Assembly (NCBI RefSeq): GCF_021917145.1
Contig: NC_061081.1
Span: 7,507,153 to 7,571,152 of the forward strand
Direction of reading: 5' to 3'
Length of the DNA stretch: 64,000 bases
Origin: Hypomesus transpacificus
Taxonomy: Eukaryota; Chordata; Actinopteri; Osmeriformes; Osmeridae
Shown: positions 31,981 to 45,000 of the stretch, one piece after another
How positions within the stretch are numbered: position 1 is the stretch's first letter
Layout of the letters: every line of letters begins with the position of its first letter
Position numbers and translations under genes: made by a program
Notes under the pieces: generated by a model
What the model was told of the DNA's origin: nothing
Database searches by the model: none
Seen by the model: the letters and a program-made list of their open reading frames with translations, nothing else

Positions 31981-33205
31981 AGCAAACTTGTAAACGAATT
32001 GTTGAGACACGTTAATTCTCGATCTATTGCTTAGTTTAGCTTAGTGATTGTAATTCTGTTATTCTTCCGCCGCAATACCAAGTATCAACACTCAATACAG
32101 AACAAACTGGAAGTATCAGAGAGAGGTGGGACATCGGTATTGAAGACGGGACAACTAGATTTCGACCAAATATCTGTGTAATAGCTACATCTACACATTT
32201 ATTGCTAATTAGGTGGATTCAAACATGTTCTTTTCTTAAAGTGTTTCCAACAACGCCCCAACTGGCCAAGACCGACCGAGCAGGATTGATGTGAGTGTTT
32301 CTTAGTGCACCTGACCGATATTGTTGGCTAACGATTAGCTTTGGAACCATAAGTAAGCTAGCCTGCATCTGAGCTAACCTACTAGCCATGCTGCATGCTG
32401 TGCGATTCTAGGTAAATCAATTCTTGTCTCTGTCTTTCTGTTTGACTGCGATGTAAGTGGTGTTAGCAATAAAGTGTAGCTGGTAAATTACGTTGAGGTC
32501 AGAACACACATCCTCTGCCGCTATTGGAGAACACACAGAAAAGCACGTAGCACTAGAATGCTATGTAAAACTTAGGCCTACTGTACTACACACACTCATG
32601 ATAGTTTATTAGCTACAGTAATTAGTGTAAGTAATATTGATGTATAGCCTCACTTGTCATTTCCCCAGGCCGTGGCACATTTCACCTTCCCTTTAATTGA
32701 ATTTGTATTTCCACAGATATTGGACACATTTGTGTCCATTTGTTTTGAAAACATTCTTTGGTTACATTACATTGTCAACAATGTTTTACCAATAGGTTTA
32801 ATGTTATTGTAGCCTATACGCTTCAATTTAAAGTATCAGGGTCGTTAATGATGCCTGATGCCTCGTCATTTGTTGGCCTTGGTGAAATCTACGTCAATTA
32901 TAGGGGGGCTTTTGAAACACAGTATGCTTTGTTAATTAGCTATTAGCTAAGCATATATCTGTACATTTAACACGACACTAATAAAAGCAAAACGTATTGT
33001 TTTAGTTTCATAATACTAGCAGCTTAAACTCCTGTAATTGTAGCCTAAGCATTCCAAAATGTGATTAAGCAAAGCCATAAAGTATTAATTTAAGTAAATC
33101 TGATTGTATGTGTTTAATTCAAAATCTGTTCTCATACTCTTTAATAATGTGTTTTGCTAAGCATTTTCAGTGTATATAACTACCTGTATTTGAATCCTAG
33201 ACATC

Positions 33206-36200
33206 ATGGACACATTTATATCTTTGGTATTCCTGGCCAGTACTGCTTCTGGTAAGACAAAGAGCCTACTTAAACTGGAAGTACATAGTATACTAACCAA
33301 AAAGAATATAAGCGTTAAACATGTGTTTTGTAGTGATGTCTTGTATTAATTTGAATTTTTCAGGTGCTATCGCTAACTATGGAATGATACAGCCACAATC
33401 TCCAACAGTGGAGATTGGTAAAAACTTCACTGCTACATGTGTATTGTACAAAGACGCGTTATCCACTGCAGAGGACATATATTGGACTAATACTATCGAA
33501 ATACCGAAAGGACAATACACCAAAATAAATGAGTCTGCTGTGAACGTCACTATAACCATTACCAGTAACACAGGGCAATGGTTGTATTGTAAAAGTCGAC
33601 GGCTACCTTCTCCTGTCCATGGGATAATACTGACAAAAGAGTGTAAGTATTCCCATCTTTATTCTTGAAAGTTCCATTTTGCATAAATACTCACAAACAA
33701 ATCAATTTCTCTCCACAGTGGTGACTTAATGTAATGCAATGGAAAATGTTCTACTTCCCGGTTTTCACACTTTGTCATTTTGTTAGATCCACCAGGGAAG
33801 CCGACAAATCTTTCTTGCCAAGCATTACAATCTGGCGAACGAATCTCCCCCTACATATCATGTACATGGGTATCTGGACTGAAGGAGCCTGTGACACAGG
33901 ACGCAAAGTACACCCTGTTTGTCTACGAAAAGTGAGCGTGCCCTTGAATATGCATTTGATCATCAATAATCAGTGCATTTTGTGGATCCCTCCTCATTTG
34001 ACAACATTTGTACTGTAAAGGAGTGTCACAATGTGTTTTTGTTTTTTGCCCCTCAGGTATTCTGATAGGGAACCACACAAAAACCATACACAGAGAGGCA
34101 GTGGGATAGTAGACTTGTCCACATTTCCAAGCTTTGTGCAGCTGGAAATATGGGTGGATGAGGAGAACAAACTAGGGAAGGTCCAGTCAGATCACCTAGA
34201 GATAGATGCCAATAAATTGGGTACGTATACTAGTGGAATGTCCCCTTGACTTGACTTTCGCTTTTGACACTCTAATTCCTCTCATACTGAATGTAATTAA
34301 ATTCTGTATTGCAGTGAAAACAAACCCCCCCTTTGAAGTCAAGCTAATCCCAGAGGAGGGATTTCCCAGGTCCCTCCGTGTGGAATGGAAACGTCCTATA
34401 GATCGTGTGTATTTACATTTGAGATACCACATAAGGTTTTGCACAGCTAGCTCCAAAGAGTGGTCTGAGGTAAATCTGATTGTTTCATGTTTCAATCAAT
34501 ATTGCATAATTTCTCATTAGTACAAGTTTCTTAAGTAAAACAAATGTTACTCTGACCTATATTTAAGCATTCAGCAAATAATATGAAGCCAAAACAGTTT
34601 TGTAACCATTTTTTCATTGTTTTTGAATGTGTTTACAGGTTCCTCAAAGTGACACAGAGAACTACATTGAATCTTTTCGGCTTCAGGTTCTTAAGCCAGA
34701 CACTGTCTATGTGGTTGAAGTGCGTTGCATACACAGTGAGGGGGGCGGCTACTGGAGCGATTGGAGTAAAAGTGTTGAAGCCAGGACCCCTGAAGCCAGT
34801 AAGTACTGTAGGCGTAACTATCAAAGTACAACGGCTTAGAATGGTTTGATATTTGATAAGTCTATGTATTCTGAATTGTGGCCATCTGATCCAAGTGGGC
34901 TATACGCCTGTGAATCAGGACTATGTTTTTCAATCTTGATAATCTTTTGTTCTCCCATTTCTGCCCCCAGAACCCGCAAGTAAGCCAGATGTGTGGCGAG
35001 TTATTGTCCCTATGGAAGGAAGAAGTGAGCGAGGAGTGCAGGTCTATAGTAAGGTAAGGTCTGGGTATAATGGTGGTCAATGCTTTGGGTGTGCCCTCTA
35101 AGTCATATTGGAACAAGATCATCTATGGAACTTATTTTATGTTTTTTGCCACCTGTTGTTTTGGCAGGCTCCTGTACAGTCCAATGGAAAGATCAGAAAA
35201 TATGACATCAGGTTTCCAAATACAAATTGGGAGACTGTGACAGTCAACAATACAGATCTGGATTCAAGCTTCCAAGAAAGGAAAATTACTGTATTTCGCA
35301 AGATTGACATATCTGACAGTGTAACAGCCCACTTTGATGTGATTGCTCACAATGCTGTGGGCAAGTCTCCTGAAGTGTCCTTAGTCATACCGAAAATAAG
35401 TCAAGGTACGTGACCGTGCCAGATTCTGTATGCATCCATGTTTATTTTTCTTGTCTCTTTACAGAGTATATTGATTGTTATAAACATGTAATTGTGTGGT
35501 AAAATGTGTGTGTGATACAACTTTCATGATATATGGAGATACTTCCGTGTGCTATGTGTTTCAGATCTTCCTCATGTGGAGGAATTACGTTGGTACAACG
35601 ACGAAGGCAAACTGTGGGTAAAGTGGAAACTGAACTCCATAAACAGGGTCAACCTGACCGAGTACGTGGTGGAGTGGGTGTCGGTGAGCGACGGGCAGAT
35701 GGACTGGCAGAGAGAACACAGACACGCAAGTAAGGCGGCCATTTTGGGTAAGTCGTTTTTTGTTTGTTATTTACTGACAATTTTAATGAAATGCTAAATA
35801 AGTGAATGTAAATAGAAAATTGATTGGATGATGAAAATGATGCATCAAACTTACTGAGTGTAGAATGACTGTCTAGAATAATGATGCAATTGCTGGTAAT
35901 ATTAGGAAATAACTTATTTGGACAGAAGGGGGCGCACCTCAACATATTATATTGAGTTAAGTTGTGACTTGTTGTTTCTCATGCATATTATCATCTTGAT
36001 CAGTGGTTTTCAACCCTGGTCTTCAGGGACCCCCTGCTAGGCCGCAAGGTGAACCACGAAATGTCTTTTAGAAAATGATTAAGATTGTGAAGAGCGGGAT
36101 GAAACGATAACAGGGTTAACCTTATGGCCTATGCTCTGCATGTTTTATATGTTTCCTTGTTCCAACACACCTGATTCAAATGGTCATTAAAAGGCTTTTG

Positions 36201-39200
36201 CTGAGCTTTATAATGACCTTTTCATTTGAATCAGGTGTGTTGGAGCAGGAAAACATCTAAACATGCATGGCAGGGTGTCCCTGAGGGCCAGGGTTGAGGA
36301 CAACTGATCAAGATTGTCCAGTTTAAATTTCTACATGATTTGCATTTTCTAATCAAGGTAATCTTCAGAAGTTTAAACACTACAACGTGTCAGTGTATCC
36401 AGTGTATTCTGGAATGGCTGGGAAACCAATGACTACAGTGGCTTTTCTGGAACAAGGGGGTAAAGCACTATGTATTATGTATTTTATTTATCCACTTTCC
36501 TTTAATGTCTCACGTTATCATTGCTAATACAGTATCCACAGTACAGATCTCCAGTAAAAAAAAATATAAATAAAAAAATCCTCTAGCTATGTTATGATTC
36601 TGTAAATGTACTTATTTTGTAATATTTTATAATTATATTTATTCATATTATATTTAGCTCCATCGGAGGCTCCCTTTTTGCATCTGAAAAGAATTGGGAA
36701 GTATGACCTTGAGCTGCAATGGTTGGAAATTCCACTAGACAAACAACATGGAATCATTGTCAACTATACCATTTTCTGCCGGTTAAATAACAAGGACTAC
36801 TGTAAGTAAATGATCCAGTGCTGGATTTATTGAATATTGTGCTTTCTCTCCATCTTAGTATTTCTTCTTGTAGAACTACGCTCGCAATAGGCATACTTAC
36901 ATTCAATTACATCACAGTCACATGGCAACTATATCCCCCCCAATCATGTATTATATTTATTTTCAGTAACAGAAACAGTCCCTTCCACCACCTTCTCCTA
37001 CACTCTGAAGCCCTTGTCCAGTCACACCAGTTATGAGGTCTCAATAGCAGCATCTACAATTAATGGCTCATTCCACGGTCCCGGAAGGACTTTCAGCACT
37101 CTGAAATATGGTGAGTTAGGCTTTTCTCTGACCTCTTACTGTACCAATGCTGTGGATATGAGCATCTACAGCTCTGGAAATGCATAAGAAGCCACTGCTC
37201 CTTCTCTCCTCTCCAAATAATGAGATAAGGGGTGTTTTGAGTGAGGAACAGAAGGGTTCAACGTGCAGTGGCCTCTTAAATTGAACCCTTCTGTTCCTTA
37301 CTCAAAATGTTCCTTCTCAATGTTTTTGGAAAGAAAAGAAAAAAGCAGTGGTCTCTTAATTTTTTCCAGAGCTGTATGTATAACTTAATGCAGTGTTTTG
37401 TTACTCAAATACTTGACAAGGTTACCTTCTAGTCCATGTGTATGCTGCACTCATGCTTGATGTTCCTCCACTTCACCCTCATTGCTAAACTTTCAATACT
37501 GTATAATATGTACTGTAATGCTCCAATGAGAAAATGGTACTGTTGCTTATTATCTCAGTCTCTCCAGTGACATTAATGACCTCCTTTCTGTGTTTCTCTT
37601 AGCTAAAGGGGAGCTAGAAGGCATTGTGGTGGGAGTGTGCTTCGCCTTCCTGTTGTGTGTATTAGTGGTCTTAATACTGTGGTTTAATTTTAAGAGCTGG
37701 TGAGTCCAAATTCTATCTAATTCTTTGACCTAGTAGTGTAGGACTTAATGTAGTGGATATAAAAGTGTAAATACATTTTGATGTTGCCTGATATGTTGCA
37801 TAATTAAGACTGGGGGACTGATTTAGGACTCATCCCATCATAGACAAGTGGTGTCTGCTAAATAGGTGTTTCAACCACAAACTTGCATGACACATTGATG
37901 TGTAGTAGGTGCGTACAAAACATGGATGTGTGTGTTTCCAACACTGGTGCCATTGACTTCTGAAATATCAGTTTTCCAAATGATGAAAGTTGTTTTCTCT
38001 TCCATCTATAGGATAAAAAAGATATTTTGGCCAGATGTCCCGAACCCTTCGAACAGCACCATTGCTACTTGGTCTCCTGACTTCCCCTCTAAAGTAAGCT
38101 GCTACCTACAATAAAAGTGGAGTTAATCATATCATCCTCAAACATTCTGTATTACACTGACTCAGTCTGCACTCACAACCCTAAGTCATGAAAGTGGTTG
38201 TACTAGCTTTCGTGGTTTGGTTTAGGTAAGTATAGGATAGATAGTCTGGAGAGCTGCTCAGTGTGGGGAGAAGAATCTGCCTAATTTCTAAACTTGTTTA
38301 TTGTGAACAGTTGCTACACTATAGTGTTTAGGCTTTGGGTGAGTGAGAGCAAACATCGATTTTTGCCAATCTCTACTAACTAGTGCACAGTGCCCGTGAT
38401 GCAGTCAATGATGAAGATACTGGTGACACACAGAGATTCCTGGAACCATAGATAATGCAGTGCTCGTGATTTGTGTCTGTTATGCATCTGTAGTTTTTAT
38501 CTGTTGGTCTTGTACATTTCTCAGATCACAATTTCAAGTCCATGTTTTGTTTCCTAAAGCTCAAATCAAAATAACGTCAAACTCGGCACCGCACATCCTT
38601 GGGTGCTGAGATCGCCACTTGCAAAATTACAACATTGTCTGGTGCCCTGTTCTTGAGAAAATCATTCCACTAAAGTCAACCTAAAGTCCCACTCTAAAAC
38701 TTGCACACACAGATTTCAGTAATTCTAGTATAGATGTTTCTCTTCTCCTTCACAGCCTGACACTCCGAAAGAGGGTGCCCTGGCTGACGTGAGCGTGATG
38801 GAGGTGGAGGCAGACATGTTGGACAGCAAGTCCCTCTTTGAGGAGGAGAAGACTTGCTTGCCCCTGAAAAAGGACAAGTACCTGTCAGAGGAGCACAGCA
38901 GTGGCATCGGAGGCTCTTCCTGCATGTCCTCGCCCCGTCAGAGCGTGTCGGACAGCGATGAGGGCAGTGACTCTGGTCAGACCACAGCCAGCACTGTTCA
39001 GTACTCCTCGGTGGTGGCGACCAGTGGCTACAAGGGTCAAACACCCAGCTTGCTCCGTCCGAGCCAAGGCCCGACGCAGCAGCCCACTTTTGCCCGTTCC
39101 GAATCCACTCAGCCTCTACTGGACTCTGAGGAGCACCCTGACCTGCTGGGACAGGAGGGCAGTGGACAGACCCAGCGCTACCCCTGCAACCCCTACTTCA

Positions 39201-39421
39201 GACGCTGGCCTGGGGCCAACGAAGATGGTGGTAAACCTGCGGCTGAATTTAGCCAACTGGAGATGGAGGGGCAGGGGTGTGTGGCCATGCTCAGGTTCAG
39301 CCCCCTGGATGAGGCCTCTCAGCAGACCACGCCCACAGAGGAAGGGCAGTCTTCTGATGGACAGCCTGCTGATCCAGCCTCTAGCTACATGCCCCAGCTG
39401 AATGGCTACAGGCCACAGTGA
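33206..39421 (+). CDS. il6st: Interleukin-6 receptor subunit beta (gp130)
   Basis: Fifteen coding exons: 33206-33251, 33364-33642, 33787-33931, 34057-34220, 34315-34469, 34639-34798, 34971-35053, 35168-35405, 35565-35747, 36358-36459, 36658-36801, 36967-37110, 37603-37699, 38012-38093, 38756-39421; 895 residues (human 918). It is the shared signalling receptor for IL-6-family cytokines at the plasma membrane. Order: signal peptide MDTFISLVFLAST, Ig-like domain (about 16-108), cytokine-binding module with WSDWS at 302-306, three more FnIII domains, transmembrane segment about 622-641, and Box1 IFWPDVPNP (651-659) for JAK binding. The tail has HSSGIGGSSCMSS, the SHP2/SOCS3-type site YSSV (Y757), STAT3-type YKGQ (Y766), YMPQ (Y885) and YRPQ (Y892), and the dileucine endocytosis signal STQPLLDSEE. 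Tail-to-tail with the il31ra-like gene. Confidence 0.97.
36001..36306. mobile_element. hAT-like MITE in il6st intron 9
   Basis: Terminal inverted repeats start cagtggttttcaaccctggt and end ccagggttgaggacaactg. The inside contains tccaacacacctgattcaaa and its reverse complement, so the element folds on itself. Flanks ATCTTGAT and ATCAAGAT may be degraded 8-bp target duplications (6 of 8 match). The same family is present at 49847-50025. Confidence 0.75.
37169..37374. mobile_element. Tc1/mariner-type MITE in il6st intron 12
   Basis: A 206-bp element flanked by TA on both sides. Its ends are cagctctggaaa and tttttccagagctg, with matching subterminal ccactgct blocks. An internal inverted repeat (gaacagaagggttcaa / ttgaacccttctgttcc) makes it foldable. 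Non-coding. Confidence 0.8.
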
Positions 39422-40222
39422 TTGAGGCTACAATGTTGACATTTTCTGGATGCTGCAATTTATTTGCCACAACTTTCTCTGTGCCTCTTTCGGAGATGAA
39501 TTTCAAATCTTTTTAAAGGCATTGTCTTTGTATAATCAGCAGTATTGATTAAGCAACCAAATGGTATTCATGACTTCATGGAGATGTTACATGTGTGGGA
39601 TTTTTTTTAAAACTTAAAATAGTATTATGCATAGGTAAAGCATTTCATGGCCAAGGCTCATCAACTGCGCTACTATATGAATTACTGAACATGTTACTGC
39701 TGCTACTCTTAACTTATCAAGCTTCGGTCTTTCCCTTCTTGGGAAAATTCTTGGGGAAAAAGAGGATTAAGGACTAACTGTACAGTACTACACCCCCAAC
39801 TATGCTATACATTTCAGCATGTAGTTCAAACACCAAAATAATAGAAGAGTTAGAAGAAATGGTTCAGCATTGAATATTGCCTTATTACTAACTTCAGATG
39901 TTCTGAACTTTACTTAATGTAGGTCTTTGCCTTATTTTTCACAGCCTTTTTGTTTTGTGTAGAATTCAAAGTTGCATGTTTTTATTTTTGAATAAGTCGA
40001 AAGTTGTCATGAATCTCTTGAATTAGTAAATGACTAAACTATACCTTGAGCTTTTACAAAATGCATCTGTGCTTGGGAAAAAAATATATCCAATAGTTTG
40101 AGAGCTATCAATATTGACATAACACTACATTTAATATGAAGCAAAATAGTTCACTGCATGCCATCCATGCAAATGTGCCGTTTTTGGTGCATGGTTTGTG
40201 AATTTGTAACAAACAGTTATAA

Positions 40223-40228
40223 AATAAA
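40223..40228 (+). other. il6st: Polyadenylation signal of il6st
   Basis: AATAAA about 800 bp after the il6st stop codon, within an AT-rich 3' UTR. Confidence 0.6.
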
Positions 40229-40927
40229 CTGCCAGATATGGTGCTGACTGGTTTTGTGGTCATACTTAAGTTGAGAATGTTACATTCATGTTGATTCATT
40301 CATGTTACAAAGCATTCTCATTTTGGTGACCTTTTCTGACTATTTTATTGACTCATCACAAAAAATATATTGTTGACCCCAAGTTCTTGCAACTAATTAA
40401 TTTACTATTTGTAAAGAAACTACATATACTATTATAACTAAGCTAAAAAGTGTATAGTAGTAGCGAAACATTCTCATTCCTATGGTAACTGATTAGACTA
40501 ATATTCTCAACAAATCATGTGAAGCAGCTCTGGTGTCTAGCGGGGCTTGGAATGTGTCAGTTGGGGATGGAACCTCCAGTTTCAAGGACACTATTCATGA
40601 GGCCACTGTGTTGTGCAGTTTCATTCCTTGCCCAAATCACAAACCTCATTAGGCAACTAGCTGGATTTTCCTATGTCCCAAACTCTCAGCTCGTAATAAT
40701 GCCAATATAGACAGTGTTTCACATTTAATTAATTTAAAGAACTTGGCTTAATCTATAGGACGGTTTGTCATATTTTGACACTTTATCACCAAGACTGACA
40801 GTTACCTAAAAGTCAATACTTGTCCAAAATCTTTTTTAAATTTGTTATGGCTGCACTAAGAGACTTGCCAGGAGATGTCCTCCCAAGAATCTCTTCCCAA
40901 GAATTTAAGATTCTTCTAGATTTATTC

Positions 40928-41112
40928 ACATTTACATTTAGTAATTTTAGCAGACGCTCTTATCCAGAGCCACTAAAGTACAGGGACATTTTCCCCGAGG
41001 CAAGTAGGGTGAAGTGCCTTGGCCAAGGTCACATGACTCACATCATTTTGCATCTAACCAGCAACCTTCTGATTAATAGCCCAAATCCCTAACCGCTCAG
41101 CCATCTGACCCC
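40928..41112 (-). repeat. tRNA-derived SINE, copy 3 (minus strand)
   Basis: Reverse complement of the family seen at 394 and 18363: catttagtaattttagcaga (tail) at the left, gtgaagtgccttggccaagg (body), and the tRNA-like head ending gctcagccatctgac at the right. More diverged than the other two copies. Confidence 0.85.
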
Positions 41113-41380
41113 CCATTTAACTCAGAGAACAACTTTATAAACTTTCTGATGAATATATGCTAGTCAAGTCCATACACAGCATGCAACTTGAATGTCCTAA
41201 CATACTGAATGTGTTCTGCTTTCTATCTTGGAAGTCACTTTCTGTACTCAGGAAGCTGGGGTGTTGTAACACCCCTTCCCCTTCATGCCAAGTTTCTTGC
41301 TGCAAACAGTTAAAAGAGGAATTGCTGTGTGTGTTGCTGTATCGATGCTCAATGTGGAGAAATAAAATACCCTCAAAGCC

Positions 41381-41759
41381 TAGTTCAGGTGTGGCACTCT
41401 GGCAGTGCACCTCTTTACACTCATCAACTACACCTGTGTTAGCCTGCTTCAAACCCATTGGTCCACGTCCGATAGGACTGCACAGATTCTCCTAAAATCA
41501 CTCCCAGCTGTATTATTGTGCTGCTGCCACCCTCCAACAGCCCCATCTTCCCAGGGTTGTCTGTGTGTTACTGGCCATCAGGGGAATTATTTCTCTATTT
41601 ACTCCCTGCCTCATATTCTGTGTGTTGCTCACTAATGCTAGAGACAGGGAGTGCTTCCCCTAGATACATACATACACTCTGCCAAAGTAAAACCTATTTC
41701 CATGTCTATGGTTATCAATAAATGCTCAAATCAAATCGCGTGAGTGTCTTGACTGAACA
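41381..41759. repeat. Dispersed repeat, copy A (pair with 63610-63941)
   Basis: Shares a series of blocks in the same order with 63610-63941: tagttcagg..tggcactc, tgctgctgcc.ccctcca, gccatcagggg/ctatccatcaggggga, ctccctgcctcata, ccgccaaag/ctgccaaagt, and the end caataaatgctcaaatc then gtcttgactgaac. I cannot place it in a named family. Confidence 0.6.
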
Positions 41760-42089
41760 AATTAAATCTATAATCTATACAAAGATATATATTTGTACCA
41801 GTTTGTCTTATATTACATTTTCAATATATTTCAGTTTAAATCTTTGCTTTACATGCAATAATTTGTATGCAAATATAACTGAATACTAAAAACAAGGAAC
41901 TAATTTAGCTGTATTTAGAATTGATCAGTTTTATTTTTTTTAATTTTTAAATACATCATGTTTGTACCTGTGTTAGAAAGCTTCCCAGGCCCCGAAATCG
42001 CATCTGTCCAAATAAATTACAGAAGGAGAGTGGTTAAACGTTGGCTTCTCTTCTCCTTTACCCTATGCTCTGTTGTAACGTATCCAAAG

Positions 42090-45000
42090 TCATATATGCT
42101 TACTCTCCTTAGTGGAAAGCAACCTCGTCTCTCCTCTCCGTGCACCTAATCTCTCCACAGGGTCTTGGTTCCAATAAGGGCTGCGGACACAAGTATTCAA
42201 GGCTTGTGGGTTGAAAGAGTCCTCAAACGTCATTGTCTTCATTGTGTCCTCCCCACATGGTGTTGGGAGGCTAGGAGAGTTCGGGTCAGTGTCAAATCTC
42301 TCCTCTCTGGGTTCCCACTCACACAGGGTCCTGCGACCACAACCAGAGCTCAGCTCTTCCTCAGATTGGGCACCAATGAACTTCATGGCTTCAGCCTGTT
42401 GTTCCTTATCCCCACTCGACTCAAAAATAGTGTCACTTGCCATTGTGTCCACCTTGCAGTGGTAGATCTTCTCATGTTCATGAAGTTTGTTGGAGGGACA
42501 GATTTGTTGAGTCATAAGGAAATGTTTCTGAAAAGAAAGCACAGAAAATTGGTGACGGGAACTTCAACCTGGAATGATGAGACTGGTCACTCAACTGAAA
42601 CAACTTGATAATGATCATTCAAAAGAATAGACAAAATTGACAGTGATGACTGCATAATACCCCATTTAAATGTTCAGTTAAAGCTAATATTAAAAGAATA
42701 TGATAATTTATGCATTTACGACAACAAGATGAAAGTTTGATTTAGAGCATTTCTGAAAGCCTTTGGGATTCCGTTAACCTGCTGGGAGCTCTGAGAGAGC
42801 CACTGAACCAAGGAGCTGTGACCAGGGTCAGGCACCATCTTTCCCAGGAAACTCTTCCACCTGGAACATCACATTTTATTTCATCAGCAAACACAGTGAA
42901 CACAAAGATCAAATAGGTGAAATAAAGGAAAAGGTAACCTACAAATGGATTGCTTAAATCCAACAAGTGTTGTGATTAAATGGAATCAAGACGTCAGTGG
43001 CTTACTGGATGACGCAGCAGAGTCCAGTAAAGAGGACACCGATTATGAAAAGGCCTCCGCAGACACTCAGTGTTTTAAGAAAGAAAAGATCTGCAGGAAA
43101 GGAGTAGGATCATGTATTAAATTAGCTAGAACATTGAATTAAATCCAGCATAACTATGGACCATACTAATTCAATAGGTGTCTATAAGGTGGGTTGTAGC
43201 AAATTGTAACCCACCATATTTGTTGGTGAAAAAGGAAGTCACACTGCTGTTGGTTGCCCGGGTGACAGCGTTGGCTGTGACGTAGAAGCTGTAATGCATG
43301 CCTGGCTGGAGTCCCTCCAAAAGGACTTCCTGCTTATGTCTTTCTACAGTTATATCTGGGAAGGAGAGAAGACAGTCATCAACACCCAAACTACATTTGC
43401 CATCTTTTAATGTGAACATATGACTAAAGTTCCAGGGAACTTACTGAGTTTAGGACCAGTGTTGTTCCAGTAGAACACAGTATAGTTGACGACTGCCCCA
43501 CGACATTCAGTCTTTGGCACCACAGTCCAGTTTACCCGAGCACTTATGTCTTGAGGGATGACATCAGTAGAGACAATTCCTGGAGCTAGATTTGAAGACA
43601 GGAATAGGATTATCATCCTTTTCAAACAGGAGTGTCTTCGAGTGCACAAAAGGAAATGATTGAAATACCATACGTACCTCCTTCGCTAGAGCATATCTGA
43701 ACTCGGTTTTCCTGTCCAGAGCTGTCATGGAACAAAGGGGTGACTGACACATTGTATAGTTGACATGATAGCAGCCCTGTGGGTCAGAGAGATTCGATTG
43801 TGAAAAGGAGTAGATGAGTCGATGATGTGGTGTGAACAACAACAACCAACTCATAAAGCTTTTTGGTACGAGTCAGAAAATCTATATGGATTTAGCCTAA
43901 TTGATTTAACCTCAATAAAAAAGGTATACATAAACACATAATGAGGTCTGCATAATGCACTAAATAAACCACATGCAATATATTCAGAAGGATATTAACT
44001 ATTCTAGTAAAGTACAGCAAGGTCTGTTCAGAGTGGGTTTAAACAGCTGATAGAGTGGCGGTCAAGATCCATCATCTTGTTCTAATCTAATCCATCCATT
44101 TATACATCAGCCCTCCCTCCCTCCACACAACCTACAGTACCAGTTAGTATGATGTTTGTGTTCCTGGTGTCTATCCAGTTGTGTGGGCCCACTTCCGTGT
44201 TCCAGTCCACAACATAGGTACTGACAGGCTGGTCAGGAGGAGCCCAGGTGACCACAAAATCACCACGGAAGACCGAGGCATGGAGTTCCTTAACTTGGGG
44301 AAGACCTGACACACACACACACACAAAAACATGACACAAAAGGCTAAAGCATAGAGAGCATAATCATTCAATACAAAACTTTAAAAAAAAATATCCATCA
44401 CTGTATTAAGGCGTGATTTAGAGAAGTATTGCTAAATCACAACATTAAATATCTTACTCTCTCCAGTGGCGGGCACATACGTGGACTGTTCTTGAATTAT
44501 GATGTCACCATGAAAGGCAGTGAGGGTGCCTATGTGTGCTGCCTTGCCCAGGAGAACAGAAAGCGTATCCTGAGTTGTGTTAAAAAGGCTACTGGGTTTT
44601 AGACTGTCGCCAGAAAAAACTTCTAGGCTGTACCCATCTATAGCCTTGCACAAAGTTGAAATCCCCTAAGGGGTGAAGGACAGAATACTTAGTTAATCCC
44701 AATTATACATACATGACTGCATCAATTGTGACTCAAGACATTGTAAATATTGTCTTGACATCTTACCTTCCACATAAAGAACACTCTTCTTGTCCCAGAA
44801 TCATCTGGTGCCTCTATCTTTCTCCATAGATAGAGCTGAACAGCATTCACTGTTAACAATAGAGCAGGGTTATAGAGTTAATTTGCTAATGCAGTTAAGT
44901 TGTAAAATAATTCTGGTCCACCCTTTTACTCTAAGGGCTCTGTAATAACAAGAAATCTTGTGACCTACAGTATTAATAAATGGAAAATGTGAAGGACTAA

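Larger units (their letters stand above)
30633..33205. other. ankrd55 3' UTR and il6st upstream region
   Basis: No coding exon seen. The left part is the likely ankrd55 3' UTR up to about 31400. The right part should hold the il6st promoter and non-coding first exon. A GAT|GTGAGT donor at 32290/32291 pairs plausibly with the acceptor at 33200 (cctag), which leads into the il6st start exon; this exon is inferred only. A TTCCAGGAA palindrome (31972-31980) fits a STAT-type TTCNNNGAA site. Confidence 0.4.
39422..42089. other. Convergent intergenic region, il6st / il31ra-like 3' ends
   Basis: No coding exon. It holds the il6st 3' UTR (to about 40250), a minus-strand SINE (40928-41112), a dispersed repeat (41381-41759) and a minus-strand AATAAA (TTTATT on plus, 41930-41935) about 155 bp after the stop of the il31ra-like gene. 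Confidence 0.6.
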
